NCBI RefSeq assembly: GCF_024323335.1
Contig: NC_066584.1
Coordinates: 233,384,994-233,448,993, forward strand
Reading direction: 5' to 3'
Source of the DNA: Lathyrus oleraceus
Taxonomy: Eukaryota > Streptophyta > Magnoliopsida > Fabales > Fabaceae
DNA length: 64,000 nucleotides
The position numbers were made by a program, and so were the translations under genes. Shown one piece after another: positions 47,172-58,796 of the stretch (positions are counted from its first letter, which is position 1; every line of letters starts with the position of its first letter). The notes beneath the pieces were generated by a model. It ran no database searches, was not told the origin of the DNA, and worked only from the letters and a program-made list of their open reading frames with translations.

Positions 47172-47610
47172 TTACTCTGACTTATGAAAAACTGTAGAAA
47201 AGCCCACAGTGACCCAATTGTGGCAGACACCTCCAGGAATGATGAAATTGTTCAAATCCCCTGCGTCCTCTTCCAAGATAGCAGCATCCTTTTCTTCAAG
47301 TTGATCGTCATGGATGAATCCTCCACTCTTGAACAGACCTTGCTCATTGCATGCCCCAGAATAGTAGCCAATGCCAGCCCGGGATCGGTTAACCAGGAAT
47401 AAATCCATCAACAGTACAAAGTCTGGCAAATATCTCTCTGAGTTCACAATTCTCTTGCTCAGGATGATCCATCAATCTGGCAGAGATGGCTCTGGTATAA
47501 TACTGGCAAAGTGCGTCTTCAAAATAAATGAAGATCGCAGGGTCAGACCACAGGACAGGAGACCGGAACAGAACCTGCTGATGCAAATGATGCATGAAGT
47601 GTTTATGCAT
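47172..47610 (-). pseudogene. E3 gag start joined to protease end
   Basis: The first about 70 residues resemble the start of the E1-type gag (AISARLMDHPEQENCELRE); the sequence then passes through GATGGATTTATTCCTGGTTA straight to the protease C-terminus (RAGIGYYSGACNEQGLFKSG, then DAAILEEDAGDLNNFIIPGG) ending at 47172. Capsid, zinc finger and DTG site are missing. E4 has the same junction. The two parts overlap in different frames (47610-47389 and 47447-47172). Confidence 0.83.
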
Positions 47611-48718
47611 ATGCTTGTTTTTATTTCAAAGGAACTCGAGGGTTTTATTTGCAAACTTTGAAATATTTAGCATTTTGATCATATATGAGAATATCTCCTC
47701 AGATATATCAGGTGAAAAAATTTTCCCGGTTTTTTCATGTTTTGAAATTTTTTGCAAATAAACTCCTTTGAGTTCCTTGAAAATTTTCTTTTTTTGATTT
47801 TTTTTTTGATTTTTTCATTGCGTTTCTTTTGAAAAATAAATATGCTATGATGCAAATGATGCAGACACGACTGGTTGTCTGTGTCTCTCAGAACACAGGA
47901 TCAAAGCTTCGGCTTGAATTCTGAACCACACTCATCTGAAACCCAAAGTCAATCTGATCAATTGGCATCTGAAACCAATCTGAGGAACCAAGTCACCATA
48001 AATCCGACTTGGGGAGTTCCGAAATAAACGAAACTGGAGATTACATCACTATCATCACAGGAACATCCATTGAACGGATGACAGCTAGCTCCTCTGAACA
48101 GGTACTTTCAAATTCAACCCGGGGATCCGAAATAAACGGAACCCGCTGATAAACCACGGACAGAACTCCGGCGTCCCAGAAATAAATGTCCATAATTCAC
48201 AGTCACCATCTGTACCGAGAGTCACCAACTGTACCTGTTAAAATGATCAATCCCCCCCACTCACGGGTGTCATCTAGGCCAGGGTAAGGTCGAGAGAAAC
48301 GCAGCATAAATAACCTTTCGCAGAATATCATCCTGTGCACACCCGATGTATGCACCGATAATATCCCACCAGGGTCTGAACTGCTCGTGATATCAATGTT
48401 CCGCTAAGTGGCGCCATACCACCCGCTTCCCATGAATCACTCTATTCCTAGGTTTCCTAGATTTCACTCATAGCCTGGGTATTGGGCCTTTTACCTCGAG
48501 TAACTCCCACCCCCAAACAGAGAAACACAGACAGCACAGCAGATGAATATGAATGAAATGCAAACATTAATGCGAATAATAAATGCAAATAATAAATGCA
48601 CATATATACAATGAATGCAATAAAAAAACAGCACAAAGCAACCAAAACCCTAACCTAGAGAGCGCTAGGAGAGACTCGCTCAGGGAAGATGGACCAGCAT
48701 AGGTCAACTTCTCTATGA
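47611..48718 (-). other. E3 leader, E2-like and E4-like parts joined near 47800
   Basis: From the PBS down to about 47820 the sequence follows the E2 leader (GAACACAGGATCAAAGCTTC block). From about 47800 onward it follows the E4/E1 leader (CAAGGAACTCAAAGGAGTTT in element sense). The switch lies at a T-rich run (about 47787-47815). Two AAATAAA-loop hairpins lie at 48015-48035 and 48122-48144. Confidence 0.72.
48015..48144 (-). promoter_or_regulatory. AAATAAA-loop hairpins in the E3 leader
   Basis: Hairpin 1: AGTTCCG (48015-48021), loop AAATAAA, CGAAACT (48029-48035). Hairpin 2: GGGATCCG (48122-48129), loop AAATAAA, CGGAACCC (48137-48144). The second is also in E2 (2736-2758). Confidence 0.4.
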
Positions 48719-48736
48719 TCCCCAGCAGAGTCGCCA
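48719..48736 (-). other. E3 primer binding site
   Basis: The minus strand reads TGGCGACTCTGCTGGGGA, two bases from LTR C. Confidence 0.92.
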
Positions 48737-49864
48737 GCTGTCGCATCACGCGAAAAACCGGCGGGAAAAGAAAGAAACAACAGAGCCGCCACCGTGCGTT
48801 ATTTATCCCAAAAGAGGGAAAGGAAACGCTCAGAGTAAACCTAGAAAAAAGCATGGTCTCGCGACCAAAGAGAATGGGTTCGGGAGTCGGTTATGCGAAG
48901 GGAAGGTATTAGCACCCCTACGCATCCGTAGTACTCTACGGGATCCACGCACAAAAGGAAGGAAAATGGTTGCTAAACACGCACAAAAAAAGAAAAAAAG
49001 GCGCCCGGAGAGATCAGCTCAATCTCCTGCCTACATACTTCATCTGGTATGAAGATCAGGGCGATGTAGTTCCCCTACAGAGGGATAAAGGACCTAGCCT
49101 AACCAGATAACAGAGGGAGACACAACTAGGGAGACTACGACTCGAGCCTAGATGTTATCATGCAAATCATCCCTAAGTTAAGGTTTCTAGCTAAATGGCA
49201 CAAGGGCCAACCTATCCTAAGCATGGCTCACACAGGAAGCAAGCCACACACACACTTAACTTGCACAGGAAGCAAGCCAAGCAAAACCTAACTTGCACAG
49301 GAAGCAAGTCTAAACTAACCCTAACTTGCACAGGAAGCAAGTCAAACAAACCTAACTTGCACAGGAAGCAAGTCAAACAATCCTACAAGCACAGATAGCA
49401 CACGCTATACACAAACAAGTGGCTCAAACAAGGGTTAGGTTTTAGTCGAGGGGTCATATCAACCTCAACAAACAAACCTCTGGAATGGGGTGAATGTGCT
49501 CTTAACGTTGCCATTGAGAGACTAAGGTGAAGCAGATGAAAGGTGAGTGAAGATAAGACTTCACAGCTCTTATCCCTGGCCCGGGAGAGCTCAAGACAAG
49601 AATGTGTGGGTTCAGAAAGTGGGAACCCTTCTACACATTTAAAACTGACTCAACTGTACGATTGTAAAAGATCTTGGGTTTTTATCTGCAATGCATCAAC
49701 ACAGTGGTGTGAGCAAAGCAGATGACACACTGACTAGTGGGGGATAGATTGCATATCCCTACCTTCCACCAATTGCCTCTTCACTTAGGAGGTCTTTGAC
49801 TCTATGCAAGGACAAAATTAAACAATCACAAACATTGCCTCTTAAGGAGGACTTCAGACAGTTG

Positions 49865-49886
49865 CCTGGCCAAGTAACAGGCCAGG
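49865..49886 (-). promoter_or_regulatory. Conserved LTR hairpin, LTR C
   Basis: Same sequence as in LTR B. Confidence 0.6.
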
Positions 49887-51763
49887 TCTTCCAGACTACA
49901 TGAAGTAAAGGAGACATACCTCAATGCAAATTGCTTATACAAGCAAAGCAAAGCAAAAAGTTCACAAGGAACTAAGCAACTAAAGCACCTGAAACAGTCA
50001 AGCAGATGTTAGTATGCAACTTCAAACAAAGCAAAAAGGAAACAGCCACCAACAGTTAATTAGAGGCACATGGATGTGCAAGGCACAAGGCTTAAGGCAT
50101 GTGAGCCAAGCCACCTACAAAACAAAACATGTTAGACAATGATATTTGAGTAAGCTCAATCAAAAGAATTGGTCTCAATGGCCATCTGATGGTCAACCTG
50201 AAAACACAAGCTCAAAGGTGAGTAACAGGACCACTAGGGCAAGCCTAAGGTCAAAAATGAATGAGAAGGTCCAAACAGCAAGGGGTAAGTATCCAAAATC
50301 ATGTTCAAACAATTAGGAAACAAAACCAATTGGGTTCACATTCATATCAATCATCATCATCATTTCATGAACCATTTAGGTCAAAACATGGCACACAGAA
50401 GCTCATAGAAGTCAACAGCAAGACTTGCATCAAAAGCAAACTTAGACATTTCCAAAAATCATCAAATAAATCATGATCAAACCTAACACATAACATGGTA
50501 AGCATGTCAAATTTCATCTCATTTGGACAAGTTTAGGAGGTCAAAAACATTTAATCGGGACTTTGTCAGAATTAAATCGAGCATTGTGTGAAAAATTATC
50601 CTAAGTGTCTAAGGGGACATGTTCCTACCCTAAATTGATTTCACACAATGATCCCAGGTCTGAAAGATCAAAATAACCACATGAAACACACAAGGTGACA
50701 TTTAATCGATAGAACTCATAAAATCGGGATAAATTCACAAAATGGTCTAAAAAGTCAACAAAGTCAAACATTCATATTTTTTTGTCATTTTTTCATGTTC
50801 ACATATTTATTTCATGTTAAAATAAAAGTCAAAAATGAAAATCAAAATGGAAGTTTAAAAGAAAAACATAAAAAAAAACATTTTTTTAAAAAGCAAGAAA
50901 CACAAATGGGGGAGATGGGATTCGAACCCTTCCCCTTGGCAATTCAACTCAGCGCGCCCACCACTGGGCTGTGAGTCACTTGGTGATTCGTTGTTGCTTC
51001 TAGTCAAAATAAACCAAACAATAATTTTAAACCTAAAATTCGCGCGCCCTGGCACCATCTTCCTCCCCAAAATCAAACATATTTTTCAAACTTCAGCAAC
51101 ATGTATCTTCCTCTACAGTGCACGAAATCAAAAGAAACAAAAACCAAAATTCATCTATTTCATGTGCTTAACACAACCATGGCCATGAAATTCAAAATGG
51201 TACACTGTGCATAGAGATTCATCATGATGAACACAGAAACCCTAACCCCCTAGCAGCAAAGCTCAAAATCACACACAAGCAAAATTGGATAAAAATAGGC
51301 ATTCAATCATGTTCAGGGGGTTGAATATAGCATTTCTCATTCACACATTAAGACATGAAAACCACTCTATCAAGCATTTCGAAGGCAAGTTGCTAACCTG
51401 AACAGGGCAATGTTGAATGTGGTGTTGGAGGTGCTTTCAATGCTTGACAGGTATCCAAATAGCTTCAAAGAGTCCAAGGCAAGCTGTTTGACACCTTACT
51501 TGAACTTGAATCAAGCTGGAAATGCAGATGGCCACTGAACTGATCTTGCTTGTAGGTGAAGATGGAGATTCTATTTCAAGCACTTTTAATGGTGCTAAAA
51601 GATCCCTTTAGCACCTTTGATGCTCCAGGAATGTAATGCCATTGAGAGTTTGCCTTAAAATCTCCTCAACTGTTCTGGCCAACTCAAGTTGCAAGAGTGA
51701 AAATGTGAGATTTGGATATGATGATTTAGTGATTACAGATGCGATTTTCTGTCTACAGTAGCT

Positions 51764-51779
51764 TCTATATGTTATATGG
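51764..51779 (-). promoter_or_regulatory. Putative TATA region of LTR C
   Basis: The minus strand reads CCATATAACATATAGA, the place matching the TATA boxes of the other LTRs. The LTR B copy is at 41862-41877. Confidence 0.35.
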
Positions 51780-52930
51780 AAGGTGTTTGAATGGATAGTT
51801 CACAAGGAACTTGGGGGAAATGATGATTTTGAAGATTTGGATTTTGAAGTAGAAAGTGAGTTTTTTTTCTGCAATGGTGAGTTTGGGACTGCTGTATGCA
51901 GTTGTTTATGTTGGCTAGCTCTTTCAAAATGATGAGAAATCTCTGTGTTAAGCCAAGCCAAACTCAATTTATCATGAGTTTCTTTGGACAGCCCCTTGAA
52001 ATGCAACAGCAAGGTAAGGGCATGGTTTTTCAATTTGAGTGAAGCCCTTGGTTTGTTATGTGTTGGTTAGGTTGGCTGCTGTTGGTCTACCATGATGGAG
52101 AGATGTGGAAATGACAAGATGCCATGCTTTAGTTTTTTTTGGTTTTGGAACAGACTTCACACAATGCAAAAGGTTAGGTTTTTTGAGCAAATGAATGGAT
52201 GAAATCCCTTGGTTTCTTGGCTGTCAAAGGTGGTTCAGGTGCCAGGAAAATGAGGTTTAGGCATGCTTTGGTAAAATGCAAGTAAGCAAGGGTCTTGGTT
52301 GGTCTGCTACTGGTTTTTCATGGCAGGAAATTTTCAAGAGTTCTATTTTATGTTGTTTGTGGCAGGGTTGGGCTATTGGAAGTTTTTGTGGTGAGGTTTG
52401 GTTTGGGTTCTTTGTGAGTTTTGGAAGTTTTTACTGTTCTTGAAGCAATGTTCCAGTCAGTTTTTGAATGAGTGAAGTTCAATGATTTGTGGTTTGTTGG
52501 TTGCAAGGCAAGGTTTTTGTTATTTGGAAGCTTTGGACAAAAAGAAAGTTCTAAAATGCCAAAGCAAGAGTTCATGTAGTTTTAGGGTCAGTCCTCTTTT
52601 TCTGTATTGCAATGCTTGATGCTTTTGGTGTTTTTGGACAGAACCAATGCAATGCCAATAGCAGGGTCAGGTTTTTTGAGAGGAGTGTGAACAATGGCCT
52701 TTTTCTGCTGTGTTATGTTGGCTAGGTCATGTTAAGTGGCAGAAAAAAAATATGATGAAAAGGGCTTGCTCGCTTGGTTGACTGATCTCCTGATCAGTTT
52801 GACCTAATTCCTTGGTTGGCTTGCACTTGAGGCAAAAGAGGCAATGCAATGCTATGCAATGGACCATGATATGCTATGACTTAATATGAAAATGTATGTA
52901 CAATGATGGGTGCAAATTTGAGGTGCTACA

Positions 52931-52935
52931 GTCAC
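52931..52935. repeat. Target site duplication of E3, right copy (GTCAC)
   Basis: Pairs with 38832-38836. Confidence 0.95.
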
Positions 52936-53556
52936 GAGCATGGAGTCTCGGTTGAGAACCACCCAAAGGGAGTGTACTAGGGTTTAAACCTACCGGACAT
53001 GTTCTACAAGAGGTTCCCATAGTCACCATCCCATCTTTCGAATATTATCGGAGGAACGAATACTCGTATTCCAAAAATATTCTCAAGAGAGACTCTTATG
53101 AGTGTAGTATCGTGCAACAATCGCATCAGATCTTACATCTGAACGACCTCCACACTACGTCCTAAAAATAGGCCAAGATGGGTTTGGTAAACTAAGGTCC
53201 TTGGCTTCTAAGGCACACATTGAAAGAATAATGTCTAACCACAAATAACTCGTGTGACATTATTAATCCAACATGACCTCCACCAAGTGAATGGACTCGC
53301 AAGTCAACTTGCTAAGGAATAACTCCACACAAGTCGACGAGACTATGCCATTCTCCTATCTTAAGCTACACTCGAGTTCGGGTATAGAACTCATCTCACA
53401 GATCACCAAAGCATGCAAGCAATTGATATATCAAGCAAATCAATCATTACAAACAATACAGTAATCCCAAATTGTACAAAAATATGTCATAAACAATAGA
53501 CGATATCATACAACAAAGTGTGAAAAGTTGGCAAACCCACTAGGAAGTTTTATTTC
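52936..53556 (-). other. E1 leader, part right of E3
   Basis: Closely matches the E4 leader on the opposite strand (compare the complement of 21180-21790), including GGAACGAATACTCGTATTCC. No gene. Confidence 0.75.
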
Positions 53557-53574
53557 CCCAGCAGAGTCGCCACT
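53557..53574 (-). other. E1 primer binding site
   Basis: The minus strand reads TGGCGACTCTGCTGGGGA, with the six-base spacer GAAAAG to the LTR, as in E4. Confidence 0.9.
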
Positions 53575-54594
53575 TTTCTGTAGCGGTGTATTCATTACCT
53601 TTAGATTTATTGACTAAATCAAAAGCAAAGCATACAAAGATAGAGTCGCCACCGCACTTCTATTTATCCAAAGGAATGGCTAGAAAGCGAACAAAAGCCT
53701 AAGAAGTTTTACACAGAGAAAACTAGTAAAAGGTCAGAGATCTGGGTAAAGGGGTAATTATGCAAAGGGAAGGTGTTAGGCACCCAATGCATCCTAGGTA
53801 CTCCTAGGGAACCCTTTTCACAACTTGTTGTAAAAAGATATTGTTTATGAAAATGTTTATTGTGCAAACATGAGGGAAGTGGTGAGAAAAGAATGTACAA
53901 ACTTTATTATTTTTGTGTTTGGATGGATAACCATTGCCTACGTACCTTTACAGGATCAAAACCTCGTAGTTCGGCTAAAAGATTTCAAAAAAAAAGTGGT
54001 TTGATTTTAAACAAAAGCCTTAAGGTCTTTCATTATCCACGGGAAAAAACTCAACCTATACAACCATAAGTCCACCATGTGAGAACAATTTCAACATGCT
54101 AGTGAGGGGTTAACCCTATAATAAGCAAGGAAGTCTTACAATTGAATCACTAAGGACAAAAGGTGAGATTCACATCAACCACTAAGATAATTGAGATCTA
54201 TGGCTAATGCATGAAAACTTGATTAAGAAGTGGACAAGGGCCATAAAAGCAATTGAGTGAGTGGAATTAACCAATTAGAATTGTTCACAAAATATGGTCA
54301 AAGTATGATTAAGAATTCAATTCACAATGAGTATTATGAAAGCAAGTTTTGAAAATCAAAGGCCTAAAGCCTAGGTTTCTAGCTTTGAAAACAAGTGAAA
54401 ATGTTTGCACAATAGTTTTCTGGTTTAGGTTAACATGCAAATGGAGGTTTAAAGAACAAAAGGTGGGAGGATGAGGAAGCAAAACTTCTTAGGAGTTCCT
54501 TTCTTGAGATCATATGTAGATAATCCAAGTGGTTCCTTTGGAATTAGGCAACAAGCCCAAAAGAAAAAGCTTAACAGAGATAAAGGAAACGAAA

Positions 54595-54890
54595 TGCCAA
54601 TCCATGGTCTTACATCCAACTCCACAAAGCACAACAGGAAACAGATAGCCAATCAATGGTCTTACATCTAACTCCTGAACAAGGAATGGGAAACAGGTAG
54701 CCAATCAATGGTCTTACACCTAACTCCACAAGGCAAAACAGGAAACAGATAGCCAATAAATGGTCTTACATCTGACTCCATAAAACAAAATAAAACAGGA
54801 AATGGAGTGCCAATCAATGGTCCTACATCCAACTCCACAAAATGATCACAGGAAACAGATGGTCAATCAATGGTCTTACATCTGACACCT
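54595..54890 (-). repeat. LTR D minisatellite
   Basis: Six imperfect copies, 48 to 62 bp apart, sharing GCCAATCAATGGTCTTACATCxAACTCC with variable spacers rich in GGAAACAGAT. Confidence 0.8.
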
Positions 54891-55414
54891 CACATAAACA
54901 AGCATGCAATGAAAAGCAAAAACAAGTACATGAAATGATGCAAGTAAGCAAACAAAGAATCAAACATCACCCTCTATACACAAACAAGGGGCTCATACAA
55001 GTGGTTAGGCTTTAGTCAAGGGGTCATATCAACCTTAACAAACAAGCCAACTGTAGGGGTGTTTTGAGCTCTTAACCCTAACATTGAGAGTTAGGGTGAA
55101 GCAGATGAAATGGAAATGAGGATTAGACCTCATGGCTCTTATCCCTGGCCTGGGAGAGCTTGAATCAAAGAAGGTGTGGGAGTCCAGAATGAGGAACTGT
55201 ATTCCACCTGACTAACTCTACAAGATTTTGGGTGTTTATTCAAATGCATCAGCACGTAGTGCGAGCAATATGAAAGACTCAACTGAATAGCAGGGGATTG
55301 ATTGCAAATCCCTTCTATCTGCCAATTGCCTCTTCACTTAGGAGGACTTGAAGTACATGGCACAATTATAAACAATCAAGAACATGGCCTCTTAAGGAGG
55401 GCTTCAGACAGGTG

Positions 55415-55431
55415 CCTGCCAAGATAGCAGG
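55415..55431 (-). promoter_or_regulatory. Conserved LTR hairpin, LTR D
   Basis: Element RNA: CCUGC, loop UAUCUUG, GCAGG. The stem is shorter than in the other copies. Confidence 0.5.
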
Positions 55432-56530
55432 ACTTCTAGACTACATGGATAATAGAATGGTTACCTAAGTGGTATGCCAACCACAAGCAAAGCAAAGTTC
55501 AACTAATGAACTTAAAACAGCTAAGGTACCTGTATGAAAAGCTAAACAATCAGTATTATGTTCAGACAAATAACCAACAATTAACAACAATCAGACAATC
55601 CCAATATGTACAACATGTAAGCCATAAGATGCAAACAATCAAGTGATTCACTACCAAAGGACCTACAAAATAACCAAAGGTTAGCAAACAAAGCAAATAG
55701 CAAAGCTCAAATGATGAGGCAACATCAACCATGGAGGTGAATGCTTGATCCTGAAATACAAAGCTCAAATGTGAGTTCAAACCCCTAGGGCAAAGCCTAG
55801 GGTCAAAGGTGGAGTAAGAAGTCAAAACAGAAGCTAATACTCAACATGAAGCTCATTTAAACAAGTAAGAACATGTCCTAAAAAGGACCAAGTCAAAAGC
55901 ATTAAGCAAAGTCATTACATGAACAAGCTATGGCAAAGGCAATTTCAAAGCACACAATTGGTCATCAAGAATCAAAATTCCAGATTAAAACAGAAATGAA
56001 TCAAACAATCATGAAAATTTTTATGTGCACACAACATGTCAAACACAATCATCATGCGAAAAATTATAAACAGAAAAGCTCAATTGATAAGGCAATGAAA
56101 ATGAATAAGATCAACATCAAATTGTGTGACACATATTGTCACACCATACTAACACATGCCTAAAACAGAAATGGGAAATTCTAAAAATGCCAAACCAAAT
56201 CTCACAAGTCATGCAACATGTTAGGAATCAGCATATAAAATTTCATGGCAATTGGATCATTATTGAGAATTTCACAATAGAATGAATGAAGCATGTCACA
56301 GTTGCATACATGTCCAAAGAATCAATCACATTTAAAATTCCAGAAATGATAAAATCATGAAATCACACCCACAAAATAATAGACATTCACATGATTATGT
56401 AGAAAAAAAATTGGAAGTGATTGGATCAATTTTCAATTTGTTATGATTTTTCAAAGTTGGTAAAAAATATTGCATAAAATGAAAATCATGAAATAAAATG
56501 AAATGAAAATGAAATTGGAACAATGCAATA

Positions 56531-56545
56531 GGCCAGATTCGAACT
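56531..56545 (-). other. T-arm-like motif in LTR D
   Basis: The minus strand reads AGTTCGAATCTGGCC, with GCGC motifs nearby, about 960 bases after the TATA box. Confidence 0.35.
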
Positions 56546-57497
56546 GGAGACATGCAGGTCAAACAAGCGCTAGCAAAGCGCTGCATTTAAATAATTGATG
56601 TGGCAAGCCACATCACAGTCAATGTGCATGTGTGGATGAGTCAACAGAGCAACAACCAATGGTTGTGCCAACGGAGCGCCATGCAAGCAGCCAGCAAGGA
56701 AAAGAAAACAAAACAAATGCCATGGGAAAGGATCGAACGCATGTTCATGGAGTGAGAGGCGCTTGAACAGGGAATTCAAATGCACGAACCCGACAAACCC
56801 TAAGTCCTGTACAGGCGCGGCCAGGCATGGTGGTTTCCACCGTCTTCTTCATGAAGACGGTGGTGCTACAGTGTACGCATCACAAATTTTTTCCAGAATC
56901 GTGCGAAATTTATATCAATGGAAAGCTTAACACACGTACAACAAGAATCCAGCATCAATTCATATTAATTCATCATGTATCAAGAGAATTGAACAAAAAC
57001 ATTTTTGCATCTAAAACTTCCAATCATCATAATACACTCAATACTCCACCATTTTCAAAAGTATTTATATCAGCATGCTCACCGCTCAAAGATCTATCTA
57101 GACATGGCAAAAGAATGGAGAATTAAGAGCTTCGAAAAACCTACCTCTTGAAGAGCAGTCACTGAAATATGTGGATTCAAGGCCTGGCAAGCTCCAGAAT
57201 CACTCCTATATTGATGTTATGAAGCTTTGTGCGTGAATTGAGGCTTGGAACTACTTGGATCTAGCTCAAATGGAAGCTTCCATGTTCATGTTCTTGAGCT
57301 TGCACAGCTTAATTCTGGCTCGAATTCTTCAATCAAGAGCATGATCTGCACTCAATGATGATCAGAGAACAAGAATATCCAATAAAATCAAGGTGTTATG
57401 TGGAAGAAATTGAAGTTTCAATTTGGAGCAAAAATGGATGGAACTTGAATCTAGATCTAGAATTGATGAAGAAGACTCAAATTCTGTTATGATTTGG

Positions 57498-57505
57498 TTT
57501 ATATA
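57498..57505 (-). promoter_or_regulatory. Putative TATA box of LTR D
   Basis: The minus strand reads TATATAAA within GCATATATAAACC; LTR E has GCATATAAATACC at the same place. Confidence 0.55.
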
Positions 57506-57849
57506 TGCTTTCCTAATCACATTGCTAATCCACATTTGCATTGGTTTAGCGGTGTATTCATCACTTTATGATTTATTGACTAAATCAAAAGAAAAGCATA
57601 CAAAGATATAGAGTCGCCACCGCACTTTTATTTATCCAAAGGAATGGCTAAAAAGCGAACAAAAGCCTAAGAAGTTTTACACATAGAAAACCAATGAAAA
57701 GGTCAGAGATCTGGGTAAGGGGGTAATTATGCAAAGGGAAGGTGTTAGGCACCCAATGCATCCTAGGCACTCCTAGGGAACCTTTTCACAAATTGTTGCA
57801 AAAGAACAAATCAATGGACTTACACCAATCTCACAAAACAACAAAAATG

Positions 57850-58045
57850 GATACCGGATGCCAATCACTGGACTTATACCAACCTCCTAAAACAAAAATG
57901 GATACCGGATGCCAATCACTGGACTTATACCAATCTCCTAAAACAAAAATGGATATCGGATGCCAATCACTGGACTTATACCAATCTCCTAAAACAAAAA
58001 TGGATACCGGATGCCAATCACTGGACTTATACCAATCTCCTAAAA
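57850..58045 (-). repeat. LTR E minisatellite (51-bp unit)
   Basis: Four copies of a 51-bp unit containing ATGCCAATCACTGGACTTAT and CCAATCTCCTAAAACAAAAA; weaker relatives continue to about 58200. Open frames on both strands here are repeat artefacts. Confidence 0.9.
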
Positions 58046-58778
58046 CAAAACAAATGCAATAAGCAAGAGGAAACAAGTTGCCAATAAATGGTCTTACACT
58101 CGACTCCAAGGAAATGGAATACCAATCAATGGTCTTAGTCCCAACTCCTACCAGATCACAGGAAACAACTGCCAATAAATGGACTTACAATTGACTCCTC
58201 AATGGACAAACAAAATGTCACAAAGTATGAACAATGATCATGAAATGCTATGTAATTAATGTTCAAAGATGAAAGCAATGCATTGAGGCACACAACAACA
58301 ATTATGCATAGAGGAGCAATCAATTATCACACACTATACTCAATCAAGAGGCTCAAGCAAGGTTAGATTTTAGTCAAGGGGTCATATCAACCTCAACAAA
58401 CAAACCAACTGTCATGAGTGTTTTGAGCTCTTAACCCTAACATTGAGAGTTAGGGTGAAGCAGATGAAATGGAGATGAGGGTTATGCCTCATAGCTCTTA
58501 TCCCTGGCCGGGGAGAGCTTGAATCAAATAGAAGGTGTGGGAGTCCAGAATGGGGGAACTCTTCTCCACAAATGACTGACTCTATGGACAAGATTTTGGG
58601 TTCTTATTCACAATGCATCAACACATGGTGTGAGGAAAGTGAATGACACAACTGAATAGCAGGGGATGGATTGCACATCCCTTTTATCTGTCAATTGCCT
58701 CTTAAGAGGACTTAACCTGCTTGGCACAAAATTAAACACACAAAAACATGGCCTCTAAAGGAGGGCTTCAGACAGGTG

Positions 58779-58796
58779 CCTACCAATAACAGTAGG
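58779..58796 (-). promoter_or_regulatory. Conserved LTR hairpin, LTR E
   Basis: Element RNA: CCUAC, loop UGUUAUUG, GUAGG. Relative to LTR D (CCUGC/GCAGG) one base pair has changed from G-C to A-U on both sides. Confidence 0.6.

Larger units (their letters stand above)
38837..52930 (-). mobile_element. E3: complete non-autonomous Ogre-type element, 14.1 kb
   Basis: Minus-strand element with two 4192-bp LTRs, PBS, PPT and a perfect TSD, inserted in the E1 leader. Its LTRs and leader (about 47800-52930) resemble E2. Its internal body (43029 to about 47800) resembles E4 and carries the same deletions. The LTRs differ at only about five bases by eye, so it is recent. No functional gene remains. 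Confidence 0.94.
48739..52930 (-). repeat. E3 5' LTR (LTR C, 4192 bp)
   Basis: Near-identical to LTR B, with a constant offset of 9902 at all places I compared. Differences seen include TTAACCTTGCC/TTAACGTTGCC, GTACAAGATC/GTAAAAGATC, GCCTAGGG/GCCTAAGG and CACAAAAATCC/CACAATGATCC. A TATA-rich motif is at 51764-51779, the conserved hairpin at 49865-49886 and the B-box-like motif at 50918-50928. Confidence 0.95.
53581..57544 (-). repeat. E1 5' LTR, inner part (LTR D)
   Basis: Ends CACCGCTACA in element sense like the E4 LTR. It contains a minisatellite with core GCCAATCAATGGTCTTACATCTAACTCC (about 54595-54890), the conserved hairpin (55415-55431), a T-arm-like motif (56531-56545) and a TATA box (57498-57505). 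It is cut at about 57544 by a solo LTR; the remainder is 61954-63012. Confidence 0.83.

Noticed and set aside
57742..58062. 106-residue repeat ORF and its antisense counterpart
   Set aside because: Both come from the 51-bp LTR minisatellite, a multiple of three in length.
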